From: Clostridia bacterium
GTDB taxonomy: Bacteria > Bacillota > Thermoanaerobacteria > Thermoanaerobacterales > Thermoanaerobacteraceae
Reading direction: 5' to 3'
DNA: 60,504 nucleotides
Assembly (NCBI GenBank): GCA_012840485.1
Contig: DULG01000024.1
Location: 1 to 60,504 of the forward strand
Shown here: one piece after another, positions 45,585 through 54,861 of the stretch
Layout of the letters: each line of letters begins with the position of its first letter
How positions within the stretch are numbered: the stretch's first letter is position 1
Made by a program: the position numbers and the translations under genes
Notes under the pieces: generated by a model
Database searches by the model: none
Told to the model about the DNA's origin: nothing
Seen by the model: only the letters and a program-made list of their open reading frames with translations

Positions 45585-46619
45585 TTATTTTATCTTTTTC
45601 AACTTTTTATTTTCTATAATGCCGGGGATTCTACCTCTTTTGGCAATAGGCACTCCTTCTACTTCTTTTATATCCATTGTCATATCAATAGGCTGAGCAT
45701 CAGATATGTAGCTTCCTACTCCAAAAGCATCTGCTCCACTTTCTGAAAGCTCTGCAATTCTTTCAGGGGTTAAACCACCGGACACTATAATCTTCACATT
45801 AGTAAATCCTTTTTGATTTAATCTTTGCCTTAGCTCGTACACTAAACTAGGAGTAACTCCCCCTCTTTCTGAAGGAGTATCAAGCCTCACCCCATATAAT
45901 CTATCTCCTAAAAATTCAGCAACTCTTAAAGCTTCTTCCACTTCATCTTTAAAAGTGTCAACCAAAATGGTTATTTTCTCATCAGCAGGAGTAATGTCTC
46001 TGTAAGCTCTTGCAACTTCTAGCGTATCTCCTGCAATCAAAAAAGCAGCATGAGGAACTGTACCCTTTGGGTCCTTTCCCATTAACTTTGCACCTAAAAT
46101 ACAACTGGCATCATCCGCCCCTCCTACTAAAGCCGCTCTTTCCATCACTGGTGCTACAGCCGGATGAACATGCCTTGCTCCAAAACACAATATAGGTTTA
46201 TCTTTAGCAACCTCTTTAAGTTCTCTTGCCGCTGTTGCCCAGCCAGAAGAACTTGCAAGAATTCCTAATATAGCCGTCTCATAAACTCCAAATTCGCTAT
46301 AAGACCCTTTTATCCTCATTACAGTATCTTTAGCTTCAAAAGTATCTCCCTCTTCCAAAGACCACACTTCCACATTTTTGTCTTTTAAAAGGCTCATTAC
46401 TTCAGGCAGTCCTGCAAATACTCCTTTTTCTCTTGGAAAAATCTCTGCCGTTACCACTTTATCTTGAACACCTAGATAGGATAAAATATCTTGTGTCCTC
46501 AAAAAATACACATCAGTAGTCCACGCATTTTTTATCTCTTCATGAGTAGCAGAAAAAAACTCCCTATCCTTATCAATCTTTACTTCCTTTAAATCCTTTA
46601 AATGTTTTAACTGTTTCAT
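45585..46619 (-). CDS. Nicotinate phosphoribosyltransferase-like protein
   Basis: A 344-residue type II phosphoribosyltransferase of the NAPRTase family, converting nicotinate and PRPP to nicotinate mononucleotide for NAD salvage. Family blocks: FSATHEEIKNAWTTDVYFLRT, FGARHVHPAVAPVMERAALVGGADDASC and IIVSGGLTPERIAELSESGADAFGVG-type C-terminal phosphate-binding region. The length is that of the short archaeal/Firmicute form. Quinolinate phosphoribosyltransferase is a less likely alternative. GGGAGGACACAA precedes the ATG. Confidence 0.87.
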   Translation of the reverse strand: MKQLKHLKDLKEVKIDKDREFFSATHEEIKNAWTTDVYFLRTQDILSYLGVQDKVVTAEIFPREKGVFAGLPEVMSLLKDKNVEVWSLEEGDTFEAKDTVMRIKGSYSEFGVYETAILGILASSSGWATAARELKEVAKDKPILCFGARHVHPAVAPVMERAALVGGADDASCILGAKLMGKDPKGTVPHAAFLIAGDTLEVARAYRDITPADEKITILVDTFKDEVEEALRVAEFLGDRLYGVRLDTPSERGGVTPSLVYELRQRLNQKGFTNVKIIVSGGLTPERIAELSESGADAFGVGSYISDAQPIDMTMDIKEVEGVPIAKRGRIPGIIENKKLKKIK

Positions 46620-46702
46620 TTGTGTCCTCCCTTTTTATTTTCTTTTTCAACGATACTATTATACCAATTTTTTAACCTTTTTTGTATATCTCAACTCCTA
46701 CA

Positions 46703-47263
46703 TCAATTTTTCTTTTCGTATATAAATTTATAAATCTGATAAACTGACAATACTTTTTTTATATAGTGGTCTGTCTCTGGAAAAGGTATGTTGTGAAGCT
46801 GTTTTCCGTTTTTTGAAAATCTTTTATCTTTAAGCCATAAATCTACATTTCCACAACCGCCATTGTAAGCAGCTATAGCCAATTGCAAATTCCCATCAAA
46901 ATTTTTCAACAAATAAGCTAAATACCATGTCCCCATTTGAATATTGTATTTAGGGTCAAAAAGCAGATTTTTTTTGTAATCTTTTATCCCTATTTTTTCA
47001 GCAATCCAATTTCCTGTTTGTGGCAAAATTTGCATCAATCCTATAGCATCCCTGCTAGACACTGCATTATTATTAAAATTGCTTTCTACTTTTATTACGG
47101 CAAAAATAAGATATGGGTCTACTCCATATTCTTCTGCATAATAAATGACATAATCCTGGTATTTAAGGGGATAAAATTTTTTTAAAAAATAATGAGTATT
47201 TAATTCATAAGTAAACAAAAAAGCCAATAGCAACAAAAATATTACAGCAATTTTTTTCTTCAA
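46703..47263 (-). CDS. Membrane-anchored SLT-domain lytic transglycosylase
   Basis: A 186-residue protein with an N-terminal membrane segment (about 4-19) and an SLT domain: VIKVESNFNNNAV (catalytic Glu), RDAIGLMQILPQTG and LAIAAYNGGCGNVDLW. It resembles soluble lytic transglycosylase cores encoded after coaE in many clostridia. The start is TTG 47263 after GGAGGAATTATT. Last gene of the polA-coaE unit. Confidence 0.9.
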   Translation of the reverse strand: MKKKIAVIFLLLLAFLFTYELNTHYFLKKFYPLKYQDYVIYYAEEYGVDPYLIFAVIKVESNFNNNAVSSRDAIGLMQILPQTGNWIAEKIGIKDYKKNLLFDPKYNIQMGTWYLAYLLKNFDGNLQLAIAAYNGGCGNVDLWLKDKRFSKNGKQLHNIPFPETDHYIKKVLSVYQIYKFIYEKKN

Positions 47264-47286
47264 AATAATTCCTCCGATATCTTAGT

Positions 47287-47883
47287 TTATGTTGCAAATC
47301 TTCCCCAAAATAATGTAACTTGTTTTTCCATAGCTTTAAAATCTTTGCTGTTGTTTATTATAAAATCAGCGTATTTTATCTTTTTATCTAAAGGCATTTG
47401 GCTTTTTATCCTATTTATTGCATCCTTATAAGAAAGTTTATCTCTTTCCATAACCCTTTTTATTTGAGTTTGTGAATCTACAACTACCAACCAAACCTCA
47501 TCCACCATCTTGTAAAGTTTCATCTCAATCAGCAAAGCAGCATCCAATATAATAGCCTTTTGCTGGTTTTTCCCTCTCTCTTCTTCTATTTTTTCTTTTA
47601 TTCGCTCTATTATTTCAGGATGAGTAATTTCATTCAATTTCTTAAGCTTTTTTTTATCAGAAAAAACTATGTTCCCCAATTTTTTTCTATCAATTTCTCC
47701 GTCTTCTTTTAAAATTTCTTCCCCGAAACATTCTACAATCTTATTATATGCCTCTGTCCCTTTTATCATTATCTCTCTTGAGACAACATCCGCATCAATA
47801 ATCACTGCTCCCATTTTTTTTAAAAGTTTAGATACTGTACTCTTTCCTGAAGCAATACCACCAGTAAGACCAATCACCTGCAT
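47287..47883 (-). CDS. coaE: Dephospho-CoA kinase
   Basis: CoaE phosphorylates dephospho-CoA, the last step of CoA synthesis. P-loop [17 protein letters not shown] at the N-terminus, [10 protein letters not shown], and [18 protein letters not shown]. The 198-residue length is normal. GAGGTGTTAGAAT precedes the ATG, 11 bases after polA. Confidence 0.95.
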   Translation of the reverse strand: MQVIGLTGGIASGKSTVSKLLKKMGAVIIDADVVSREIMIKGTEAYNKIVECFGEEILKEDGEIDRKKLGNIVFSDKKKLKKLNEITHPEIIERIKEKIEEERGKNQQKAIILDAALLIEMKLYKMVDEVWLVVVDSQTQIKRVMERDKLSYKDAINRIKSQMPLDKKIKYADFIINNSKDFKAMEKQVTLFWGRFAT

Positions 47884-47894
47884 ATTCTAACACC

Positions 47895-50510
47895 TCACTT
47901 GGCTAAAAACCAGTTGGGTCCTACTCCGATTTCTACAACAAGAGGAACTTTTAATTTTATCACATTTTCCATATTATCTTTTAATATATTTTTGACAATT
48001 TCCACTTCATCTTTATAAGTATCAACCACCAATTCATCGTGCACCTGCAATATTAGTTTAGAATTTAACTTAAATTTTTTTAAATCCTCATAAACTTTAA
48101 CCATTGCCATTTTTATTATATCTGCTGCACTTCCTTGTATTGGTGCATTCATTGCTAGTCTCTCTGCTTGAGACCTTTGAGTAAAATTCCTAGAATTTAT
48201 CTCAGGAATATACCTTCTCCTGTTCATTATAGTTGTCACATATCCATGTTCTTTAGCAAATCTGATTATATTTTCTATATACTCTTTCACCCCTTTGTAT
48301 TTTTCAAAATAATTATCTATGTAGTCTTTTGCCTCTTTTCTAGAAATCTTAAGGTCCTTTGACAGGCCATAGTCACTAATGCCGTATATTATACCAAAAT
48401 TTACAGCCTTTGCTGCCCTTCTCATCTCAGGTGTAACTTCCTCCATTGGCACTTTAAAAACTTCTGAAGCTGTCCTTAAGTGTATATCCTCATTATTCAT
48501 AAAAGATTGAATTAATTTCTCATCTCCTGAAACATGTGCCAAAACTCTAAGTTCAATCTGGGAATAATCAGCAGAAACAATATAACCATCCTTAGTCCTA
48601 GGAATAAATGCTCTTCTTATTTGTCTCCCAAACTCCTCCCTGATAGGTATATTTTGAAGATTTGGATCTGTACTGCTTATTCTTCCTGTAGCAGTTACCA
48701 TTTGTTTAAAATTGGAATGGACTCTGTTGTTTTCATCCATCAATGGCAAAAAACCATCTATGTAAGTAGATTTTAACTTTATAAGCTGCCTATACTCTAT
48801 TATATCGCTGACAACATCGTTATAAGGAACCAATTGTTCTAAAACTTCAGAATCGGTAGAATATCCTGTTTTTGTCTTTTTTATTACAGGCAAATTTAAC
48901 TTTTCAAATAAAAATTCGCTCAACTGCTTGGGAGAATTTAAATTAAATTGATATCCCGCTTCTTTGTAAATTTTATCCAGCATCTTTTCAATTCTCTTTT
49001 CTATTTTCTGTGAAAGCTCTTTTAAAACCCCTCTATCCAGCGTAAAACCACTTACCTCCATCGACTTTAATACTTCCACAAGAGGCATCTCTATTCCCAA
49101 TAAAAGTTTTTCCATGTCCATTTCTTTGATAAAGGTCATTAATTTTTCTCTTAAATCAAATAAATGTACACATCTGCTGCAGATATAATCAGCCAATACC
49201 TCCTCCTCTATTTCTTCTATCTTTTTTTTATCTCTGCCTTTGCCAAATATCTCTTCATAAGATGGAACATCAACCTTTAAATATTTTTTTAACACCCTAT
49301 CTAAATCATAGTTGGTTTCAGAGGGATTTAAAAGGTAAGCCATTATAGCCGTATCCATATATTTACCTTTACACTCTATTCCTTTATAAGAAAGCTTTAC
49401 TAAAAAATCTTTTATCTCATGAGTCACAAGGTCAAGCTCTTTTTCAAAAATTTCCTTTAAATCTTCTAGTTGAAAAACATCAATATAGATAGTATTATTC
49501 CTAAAAGAAAAAGCTATCTTTTTTATTTCTCCTTCATATATCAACGGATAAAAAGCGACACTTTCTTTACCTTGCAATAGTTCCATCAACTTCTTTACAT
49601 CTACTTTAGGCCATTTTTGAACTTTATGATTGTTTGCAATCTGTACTTCGCCTTTTTTCTTTATGCTATCTATTAAACTGAAAAATTCTAACTTGTTAAA
49701 CAACTCTAAAAGTTTTTCCTCATTAAAGCCTTTTACTCTGTATTCCTCAAAATTTATATCGATAGGTATATCTCTTTGTATTGTCGCCAGTCTTTTACTC
49801 ATTATAGTTAATTCTTTGTTATTCTCTATATTTTCTTTTATCTTCCCTTTAAGCTGAGAAAGATTTTGAAGCAGATTCTCTACACTGCCAAATTCTTTTA
49901 AAAGTTTAATTGCCGTTTTCTCGCCTATATTAGGTATTCCCGGTATATTGTCAGATTTGTCCCCCATCAGCCCTTTTAAGTCAACAAACTGTTTGGGAGT
50001 TATTTCATACCTTTCTAAAACAGCTTTTTCATCAAACTCTTCCATTTGTGTTATGCCCTTTTTAGAAATTTTCACTTTTACTTTATCAGAAATTAGCTGC
50101 AGAGCATCTCTATCCCCTGTTACAATGACAACATCCATTCCTTTTTGTTCTGCTAATTTAGAAATTGTACCTATTATGTCATCGGCTTCATAACCTTCTA
50201 ATTCTAAGGTTTTTATATTAAATCCTTCTATAATATCTTTTAAAAGGTCTACCTGTTCAGCTAACTCTTCCGGCATCGCTTGCCTTGTAGCCTTGTATTC
50301 CTCATATTCTTTATGCCTAAAAGTAGGAGCTTTTTTGTCAAAAGCAATAGCTATATAATCAGGGTTTTCATCTTCCAATAATTTTATAAGCATCATACTA
50401 AAACCATACAAAGCATTTGTGTGAAGTCCATCAGTTGTAGTTAGCATTGGCAATGCATAATAAGCTCTATACATTAAACTGCTTCCATCAATTACTAAAA
50501 ATTTAGGCAT
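47895..50510 (-). CDS. polA: DNA polymerase I
   Basis: An 871-residue repair and Okazaki-fragment polymerase. The 5'-3' nuclease domain (about 1-290) has YEADDIIGT and GLMGDKSDNIPGI. The middle domain (about 300-470) lacks the DxE and the other carboxylates of an active 3'-5' exonuclease, as in Taq and Bacillus enzymes. The polymerase domain has motif A DYSQIELRVLAH, motif B RRAAKAVNFGIIYGIS and motif C QVHDELV. It leads the polA-coaE-transglycosylase unit. Confidence 0.96.
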   Translation of the reverse strand: MPKFLVIDGSSLMYRAYYALPMLTTTDGLHTNALYGFSMMLIKLLEDENPDYIAIAFDKKAPTFRHKEYEEYKATRQAMPEELAEQVDLLKDIIEGFNIKTLELEGYEADDIIGTISKLAEQKGMDVVIVTGDRDALQLISDKVKVKISKKGITQMEEFDEKAVLERYEITPKQFVDLKGLMGDKSDNIPGIPNIGEKTAIKLLKEFGSVENLLQNLSQLKGKIKENIENNKELTIMSKRLATIQRDIPIDINFEEYRVKGFNEEKLLELFNKLEFFSLIDSIKKKGEVQIANNHKVQKWPKVDVKKLMELLQGKESVAFYPLIYEGEIKKIAFSFRNNTIYIDVFQLEDLKEIFEKELDLVTHEIKDFLVKLSYKGIECKGKYMDTAIMAYLLNPSETNYDLDRVLKKYLKVDVPSYEEIFGKGRDKKKIEEIEEEVLADYICSRCVHLFDLREKLMTFIKEMDMEKLLLGIEMPLVEVLKSMEVSGFTLDRGVLKELSQKIEKRIEKMLDKIYKEAGYQFNLNSPKQLSEFLFEKLNLPVIKKTKTGYSTDSEVLEQLVPYNDVVSDIIEYRQLIKLKSTYIDGFLPLMDENNRVHSNFKQMVTATGRISSTDPNLQNIPIREEFGRQIRRAFIPRTKDGYIVSADYSQIELRVLAHVSGDEKLIQSFMNNEDIHLRTASEVFKVPMEEVTPEMRRAAKAVNFGIIYGISDYGLSKDLKISRKEAKDYIDNYFEKYKGVKEYIENIIRFAKEHGYVTTIMNRRRYIPEINSRNFTQRSQAERLAMNAPIQGSAADIIKMAMVKVYEDLKKFKLNSKLILQVHDELVVDTYKDEVEIVKNILKDNMENVIKLKVPLVVEIGVGPNWFLAK

Positions 50511-50553
50511 TAAATCACTCCCATTTTTATTTCTTTGTATTTAAATATACCGC

Positions 50554-50588
50554 AAAAAAAAGAAGATGTAAATTATCATCTTCTTTTT
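50554..50588 (-). terminator. Terminator of the ECF sigma operon
   Basis: AAGAAGATG/CATCTTCTT stem with an eight-base loop, followed by TTTTTTTGCGG on the minus strand. The anti-sigma stop codon lies in its 5' arm. Confidence 0.8.
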
Positions 50589-51724
50589 TTGAAATAAATA
50601 TACACTTTGTAGCCAATAAAAGCCAATAGTAGATATGGCAAAATAAATACTATCCACAATACAATTTTTTTTGTAGAAATTAATAAAAAGTTTATACTGT
50701 CAATAAAAGCCTTTTGTATATCTTTTCCCATTCCTTTAAAAGAAGTCAATACAGGTGTTTTTGTTTCTCCTTTAATCTCTGTTATTGAAAGATTTATAGT
50801 ACCTAAGCTTGTAAGATTATCCCATACATTTAACAGCCCTTTCATCGACTCTATTTCACTTCTAACTCTGTTTAACTCCTGTTCTACCTCTAGCATATCC
50901 TTAACTGTAGAGGCTTTATCCATGATTTCCTGAAGCCTTTTTTCTTCCATTTCTAAATTTTTTAATCGTACCTGCAAGTCATAATACTGTTCTGTAATAT
51001 CTTTGCTTTCAATTCTTAAAGCAGTTACCTTGCCAAGTTCTTTTATCTGAGAAATTACATTTTCAAACCTATCCTCTCTCACCTTTAGCACAAGGTTTAT
51101 CCTTTTGGTGTTGTCACTAAATACTTTCTCTTCAGAACTCTCAATAAAACCCTCGGCTTCTTTTACTAAATTAAACACCTTGTCATAAATTTCATTGGCA
51201 TTTTTAACTTCTATAGTAATAGCAACATTTTTTGTGATTTTCCTCGAAACACCTGCTGGTAATCCTCTTTGATTTCCATTTTCCCCTGATAAAACAAAGG
51301 AACTTTGTTTCATTCCTTCGGAGGGGTATATATTGCTGCCCTTTGCTATCTCAGCAGCAGTAGATGGAGCCTCCCTGGTTAGTCTTGGGGTATTGTTAAA
51401 AACACGCACTAAAAATACTGTCATAAACACAATAGAAGCTGCTATCACACCTACCATTAAAAATTTCTTGACTGCATTCTTTTTCTTATCTGCCATTCTT
51501 TGCTGAAGAATTAATCTGTCATGTAACGTTTCATTAAAATTTTCAGGCAATTCTTCAACAGAAATATTCTTTAAGGTTTCTATTAATTTCTTTTCTAAAT
51601 AATATTCTTTCCTACAACTATCACAACTTTCCAAGTGTCTTTCTAACTCTTGTTTTTGAAGTCCTCCCAATTCCCCATCAATATACATTGGCATAAGTTT
51701 AAGGGCCTTTTTACAATCCATCAT
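50576..51724 (-). CDS. Zinc-finger anti-sigma factor with DUF4349 domain
   Basis: A 382-residue membrane protein. The N-terminal zf-HC2 anti-sigma domain (about 3-40) carries HLESCDSCRKEY; one membrane segment is at about 87-107; an external DUF4349 region (about 150-340) with a coiled coil (LEMEEKRLQEIMDKA) follows; a second membrane segment lies at about 350-375. It should hold the ECF sigma factor at the membrane until an envelope signal arrives. Its ATG overlaps the sigma stop codon. Confidence 0.87.
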   Translation of the reverse strand: MMDCKKALKLMPMYIDGELGGLQKQELERHLESCDSCRKEYYLEKKLIETLKNISVEELPENFNETLHDRLILQQRMADKKKNAVKKFLMVGVIAASIVFMTVFLVRVFNNTPRLTREAPSTAAEIAKGSNIYPSEGMKQSSFVLSGENGNQRGLPAGVSRKITKNVAITIEVKNANEIYDKVFNLVKEAEGFIESSEEKVFSDNTKRINLVLKVREDRFENVISQIKELGKVTALRIESKDITEQYYDLQVRLKNLEMEEKRLQEIMDKASTVKDMLEVEQELNRVRSEIESMKGLLNVWDNLTSLGTINLSITEIKGETKTPVLTSFKGMGKDIQKAFIDSINFLLISTKKIVLWIVFILPYLLLAFIGYKVYIYFKKRR

Positions 51725-52296
51725 ACATGCCCCCTTTCTTGAAAAGATAAAAATTCTGGCAAAGACTTGATCCTCTCCTTTAAAAGATTTCTAGCTCTCC
51801 ATAAGCGGGATTTTACAGTACCCACGTTCAATCCAAGAATTTTGGATATCTCCCCATAATCCAAACCTTCTATATCCCTCAAAACTAAAATAACCTTGTA
51901 ATCCATTGGAAGCTTGTTTATTTCCTCCCTCACTACTTCCACAGTCAATTTTTTGTCTATTATCTCTTCAGGAGTATGAAAATCCCTTATTTCAAATTCG
52001 CCCTCTTCACCTTCTACAATATTGCTTTTTTCTATGCTTTTCTTCCTCATATAATCCATCGTAGTATTTACAGCAATTCTATAAAGCCAAGTTTTGAAAC
52101 TGCTTTCACCTTTGAAATTTTTTATACTCAAATACGCCTTAAGCAGTGTTTCCTGTGTGAGGTCTAAGGCTTCTTCTTTATCAAAAACAATTTTCAGTAT
52201 TACATTGTAGATGTATTTTTCATGACCTTTCACAAGGATTTCAAAAGATTCTATATCTCCTGTTCTCGCTTTTTCCAATAATTCCTTTTGTCCCAC
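51721..52296 (-). CDS. ECF-type RNA polymerase sigma factor
   Basis: A 191-residue group IV sigma factor: region 2 (about 20-90, EEALDLTQETLLKAYLSIK and FKTWLYRIAVNTTMDYMRKK) and region 4 (about 130-180, DIEGLDYGEISKILGLNVGTVKSRLWRA). It begins at GTG 52296 after GGGAGGTTTAAAGG. Directly upstream lies a promoter of ECF form, pointing to autoregulation. The same signature precedes the SLH-domain gene at 55864. Confidence 0.93.
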   Translation of the reverse strand: MGQKELLEKARTGDIESFEILVKGHEKYIYNVILKIVFDKEEALDLTQETLLKAYLSIKNFKGESSFKTWLYRIAVNTTMDYMRKKSIEKSNIVEGEEGEFEIRDFHTPEEIIDKKLTVEVVREEINKLPMDYKVILVLRDIEGLDYGEISKILGLNVGTVKSRLWRARNLLKERIKSLPEFLSFQERGHV

Positions 52297-52324
52297 CCTT
52301 TAAACCTCCCTTTCATTTAATTTT

Positions 52325-52349
52325 GACGTAAAAAAATAAAATTTGTTCC
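52325..52349 (-). promoter_or_regulatory. ECF-type autoregulatory promoter
   Basis: Minus strand GGGAAC ending at 52345, a 16-base T-rich spacer, and CGTC at 52325-52328. The start codon is 29 bases further on. The rest of 52297-52566 holds only AT-rich DNA between divergent genes. Confidence 0.75.
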
Positions 52350-52566
52350 CAAATATTAAATCCAATATATTCTAGATATGTTTTCCATCGCTATATTTCA
52401 TTTAATTTAATAATACGACACAGAAACTAATTTATCCTTCATTTTTTAAAATTTTTATGTTTTGTTAATATATTAAAGAAGAATACAGAACCTATCTAGG
52501 ATAAACTTTTAAAACTAAACCAATTTGCAAATAATAGATCTATAGAAATTTTGTGGAGGTATGAAC

Positions 52567-52794
52567 GTGGAAAAGGGAAAATTATCAGTAAACGAATTGG
52601 TACTCATTGGAGTTGGCGGAATACTAGGAGCTATTTTATTATCATGGCTCACAATAATTTTAATCTTTATAACTTTGTCAGGAACATTGTTTGTTCCAAA
52701 GCAAAGAATTGGCTTTATTGGAGGAATAATAATACTTTCAATATTTTTTATCTTGTACTCTGTAGCCCAAAAATCAAAAATTTTTGATAGGTGA
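52567..52794 (+). CDS. Small two-segment membrane protein, unknown function
   Basis: A 75-residue protein with two strongly hydrophobic segments (about 9-34 and 43-64) and short basic ends. I do not recognise a family. GTG 52567 is preferred because GGAGG lies seven bases upstream; the ATG at 52561 is only one base from it. It is divergent from the ECF sigma gene and has its own terminator. Confidence 0.65.
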   Translation: MEKGKLSVNELVLIGVGGILGAILLSWLTIILIFITLSGTLFVPKQRIGFIGGIIILSIFFILYSVAQKSKIFDR

Positions 52795-52800
52795 TAAAAA

Positions 52801-52834
52801 GGGACAAATTTTTGAAACTTTGTCTCTTTTTTTT
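52801..52834 (+). terminator. Terminator of the small membrane protein gene
   Basis: GGGACAAA/TTTGTCTC stem (one G-T), ten-base loop, then TTTTTTTT. Confidence 0.8.
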
Positions 52835-52838
52835 CGTC
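52814..52838 (+). promoter_or_regulatory. Weak candidate ECF promoter inside a terminator
   Basis: GAAAC at 52814-52818 and CGTC at 52835-52838 are 16 bases apart, as in the two better ECF promoters here. It points to the deacetylase gene 115 bases on, but its spacer is the terminator stem and T-run, so chance is plausible. Confidence 0.25.
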
Positions 52839-52953
52839 TATGTATTTGAGAAACAAACAACAAAAGTTACAAAATTGTAATACAAAATTAATAATTTATT
52901 AATAAATCCCACTAATTAGAATGGTATAATGAAGACAACAAGGAGATGAGCAT

Positions 52954-54051
52954 ATGACAACAAAAAAGCATCATAAAAAAAATAGTGGTATTGTACAATC
53001 CATCATAATAGTTTTTTTAATTCCTATCCTTGTAGGTTCGGCAGCTTTTGCCTACAAATACATCACTGAAGATAAACACCTTCAGGCAAATGCTTTCATT
53101 GATACTAAAGAAATTTCTTCCAAAAAGGAAGATACAAATAACATCAATAATAACAAAGAAGTTCAACTTTCTTCTGTTAAACCTGTCCAAAAGGATGACA
53201 ACCAAATATCTCAAGAAAAGCCCTTAAAAAAGGATTTTGAAGCTTCAGAAAAAAATACAACAGCGACTGATTCCACTGGAAATGTACCCTCTCAATCTAA
53301 CGATTTAGTTAACAGTTATGGTATAAGCAATTTTATCTTTAAACTAGTGGACAGACCAGAAAGAGGCAAGCTTTTTGGTCATCCTATCCCCTTTCATAAA
53401 AAGGTTTTTGGTTACAACAGTGCTGCGGGAAAAGTAGTTGCTCTTACCTTTGACGATGGACCAGTCCCAGAATACACTGAAAGATATGTTGACATATTAA
53501 AAAGCATGGATGTTAAAGCTACTTTTTTTGTAATTGGCAAAAATGCCGAAAGGCATCCTGAACTATTAAAATATATTGTAGAAAATGGAAATGAAATTGG
53601 TCTTCATTCTTACAGCCATTTCAATATGAAAAAAATGAAACCTGAACAAATGGTAGATGAACTTTACAAAACACAAAAAATTTTAGTAGAGGCAACGGGC
53701 ATAAAACCTACTCTTTTCAGACCCCCTTATGGGGCCTTTAATAGGACACTTTTAGAAATTTCAGATGCTTTGGGCCTTAATGTAACTTTATGGAATGTAG
53801 ACCCAGATGATTGGCGAAGCCCAGCAGTAGAAAGTGTAGTCAATCGGGTGATAAGTCACACAAAAAACGGTTCAGTAATTCTCATGCATGAAGGAAAAAT
53901 CAATACTTTAGCTGCACTTCCTCAGATAATAGAAAAACTTAAAGCAGAAGGTTATAGCTTTGTAACCGTATCGGAACTTTTAAACTATGAAAAAGACCAC
54001 GTAGTAAGCAATACTGAACAGCAAAATATAGAAATAAATAAAAGAGATTAG
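52954..54051 (+). CDS. Membrane-anchored polysaccharide deacetylase
   Basis: A 365-residue NodB-type (CE4) deacetylase acting on peptidoglycan or another envelope glycan. Membrane anchor about 10-30, a polar linker to about 115, then the catalytic domain with TFDDGPVPEYT (motif 1), HSYSH (motif 2, metal His pair), RPPYGAFN (motif 3), VDPDDW (motif 4) and LMHEG (motif 5). All metal and catalytic residues are present. AAGGAGATGAGCAT precedes the ATG and TATAAT lies at about 52925. The stop codon lies in the shared terminator with the PspC gene. Confidence 0.92.
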   Translation: MTTKKHHKKNSGIVQSIIIVFLIPILVGSAAFAYKYITEDKHLQANAFIDTKEISSKKEDTNNINNNKEVQLSSVKPVQKDDNQISQEKPLKKDFEASEKNTTATDSTGNVPSQSNDLVNSYGISNFIFKLVDRPERGKLFGHPIPFHKKVFGYNSAAGKVVALTFDDGPVPEYTERYVDILKSMDVKATFFVIGKNAERHPELLKYIVENGNEIGLHSYSHFNMKKMKPEQMVDELYKTQKILVEATGIKPTLFRPPYGAFNRTLLEISDALGLNVTLWNVDPDDWRSPAVESVVNRVISHTKNGSVILMHEGKINTLAALPQIIEKLKAEGYSFVTVSELLNYEKDHVVSNTEQQNIEINKRD

Positions 54052-54077
54052 GAAGGTTTTTACTTCCTAATCTCTTT
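54041..54077. terminator. Bidirectional terminator, deacetylase/PspC genes
   Basis: A perfect 15-bp stem (AAAGAGATTAGGAAG/CTTCCTAATCTCTTT) with a seven-base loop. It serves both convergent genes, and both stop codons lie within the arms. Confidence 0.9.
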
Positions 54078-54462
54078 TAAATAAAATCCATATTCCAATT
54101 GCAATTAGCACAATTGGCCATAACATTCTAAAATTTACAAAAGACAATAATTTAGGCAATAAAAGTATCACTCCTAAAATAATCAAAGCCCATCCTAAGG
54201 TTTCATTAGCTCTACTATCTCTTCTGCCCTCTTTTACTTCTTCCCTATCTTTCTTTACAACATCTCCTTCTACTTGATAGGGATTTTCAGGTATTATTAT
54301 CCAGGCAATTAAATAAAAAAGCAAGCCACTGCCCCCAAAAAGCACTGTAATTAAACATATAAGCCTTATCAAAGTCACATCTACATCAAAATACTCTGCA
54401 ATTCCCCCACAAACTCCACCTAATATTCTTTGCTCTCTTGACCTATATAGTCTTTTATTCAT
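54067..54462 (-). CDS. PspC domain membrane protein
   Basis: A 131-residue protein. The PspC domain (about 1-60) shows LYRSREQRILGGVCGGIAEYF and LFYLIAWIIIPENP; two further hydrophobic segments (about 88-125) resemble the LiaF N-terminal region. PspC-like proteins act in envelope stress signalling. TGGAGGCAAGGTAA precedes the ATG; the LiaI-like gene lies 20 bases upstream in the same direction. Confidence 0.88.
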   Translation of the reverse strand: MNKRLYRSREQRILGGVCGGIAEYFDVDVTLIRLICLITVLFGGSGLLFYLIAWIIIPENPYQVEGDVVKKDREEVKEGRRDSRANETLGWALIILGVILLLPKLLSFVNFRMLWPIVLIAIGIWILFKRD

Positions 54463-54482
54463 TTACCTTGCCTCCAATCTTT

Positions 54483-54764
54483 TTACCAATTTATAAAATT
54501 AAAAGGCGGAAAGTAAAAAATCTCACTTGTAAAAAACAATATCAAAAACACCAGCAAGATAATTCCTAAATTTATGCCACTATTTTCTTCTCCATATAAC
54601 TTTTTACTAAAAACGAGCTCCAACCCCAACATAATAAAAAATGCAGGCCAAACAATATCATATACAAAATAAGGAATAGGTATATACAACTTTTCTAAAA
54701 GTAAAACAATACCAAGCATAATGAGAAAAAGCCCACTTGTCAAAATTCCAGTCTTTCTTTTCAT
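54483..54764 (-). CDS. LiaI/LiaF-TM-like small membrane protein
   Basis: A 93-residue protein with about three hydrophobic segments (7-23, 28-50, 66-85) and ILTSGLFLIMLGIVLLLEKL, similar to DUF5668/LiaF membrane regions. Start at ATG 54764 behind GGGGTGG; the GTG at 54776 is part of that site. Likely envelope-stress partner of PspC. Confidence 0.65.
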   Translation of the reverse strand: MKRKTGILTSGLFLIMLGIVLLLEKLYIPIPYFVYDIVWPAFFIMLGLELVFSKKLYGEENSGINLGIILLVFLILFFTSEIFYFPPFNFINW

Positions 54765-54861
54765 ACTTTTATCCACCCCTTATCTCACTCTAATTCCATT
54801 ATACATATTATGAAAGTATAAATCAAAATAAAATTTTTAAAAAATTTAGGAGGTAACATAA

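Noticed and set aside
47895-50510. Active proofreading domain in DNA polymerase I
   Set aside because: The carboxylates of the 3'-5' exonuclease motifs are missing; this is usual for thermophilic and Bacillus-type enzymes, so it is not reported as novel.
52462-52479. TTGTTAATATATTAAAGA, similar to a Rex operator
   Set aside because: The second half-site has two mismatches, no redox gene is near, and such AT-rich matches are expected by chance.
52515-52856. Minus-strand frame of 113 codons opposite the small membrane protein gene
   Set aside because: The plus frame has a correctly spaced ribosome site, clear membrane segments and its own terminator; the minus frame has none of these.
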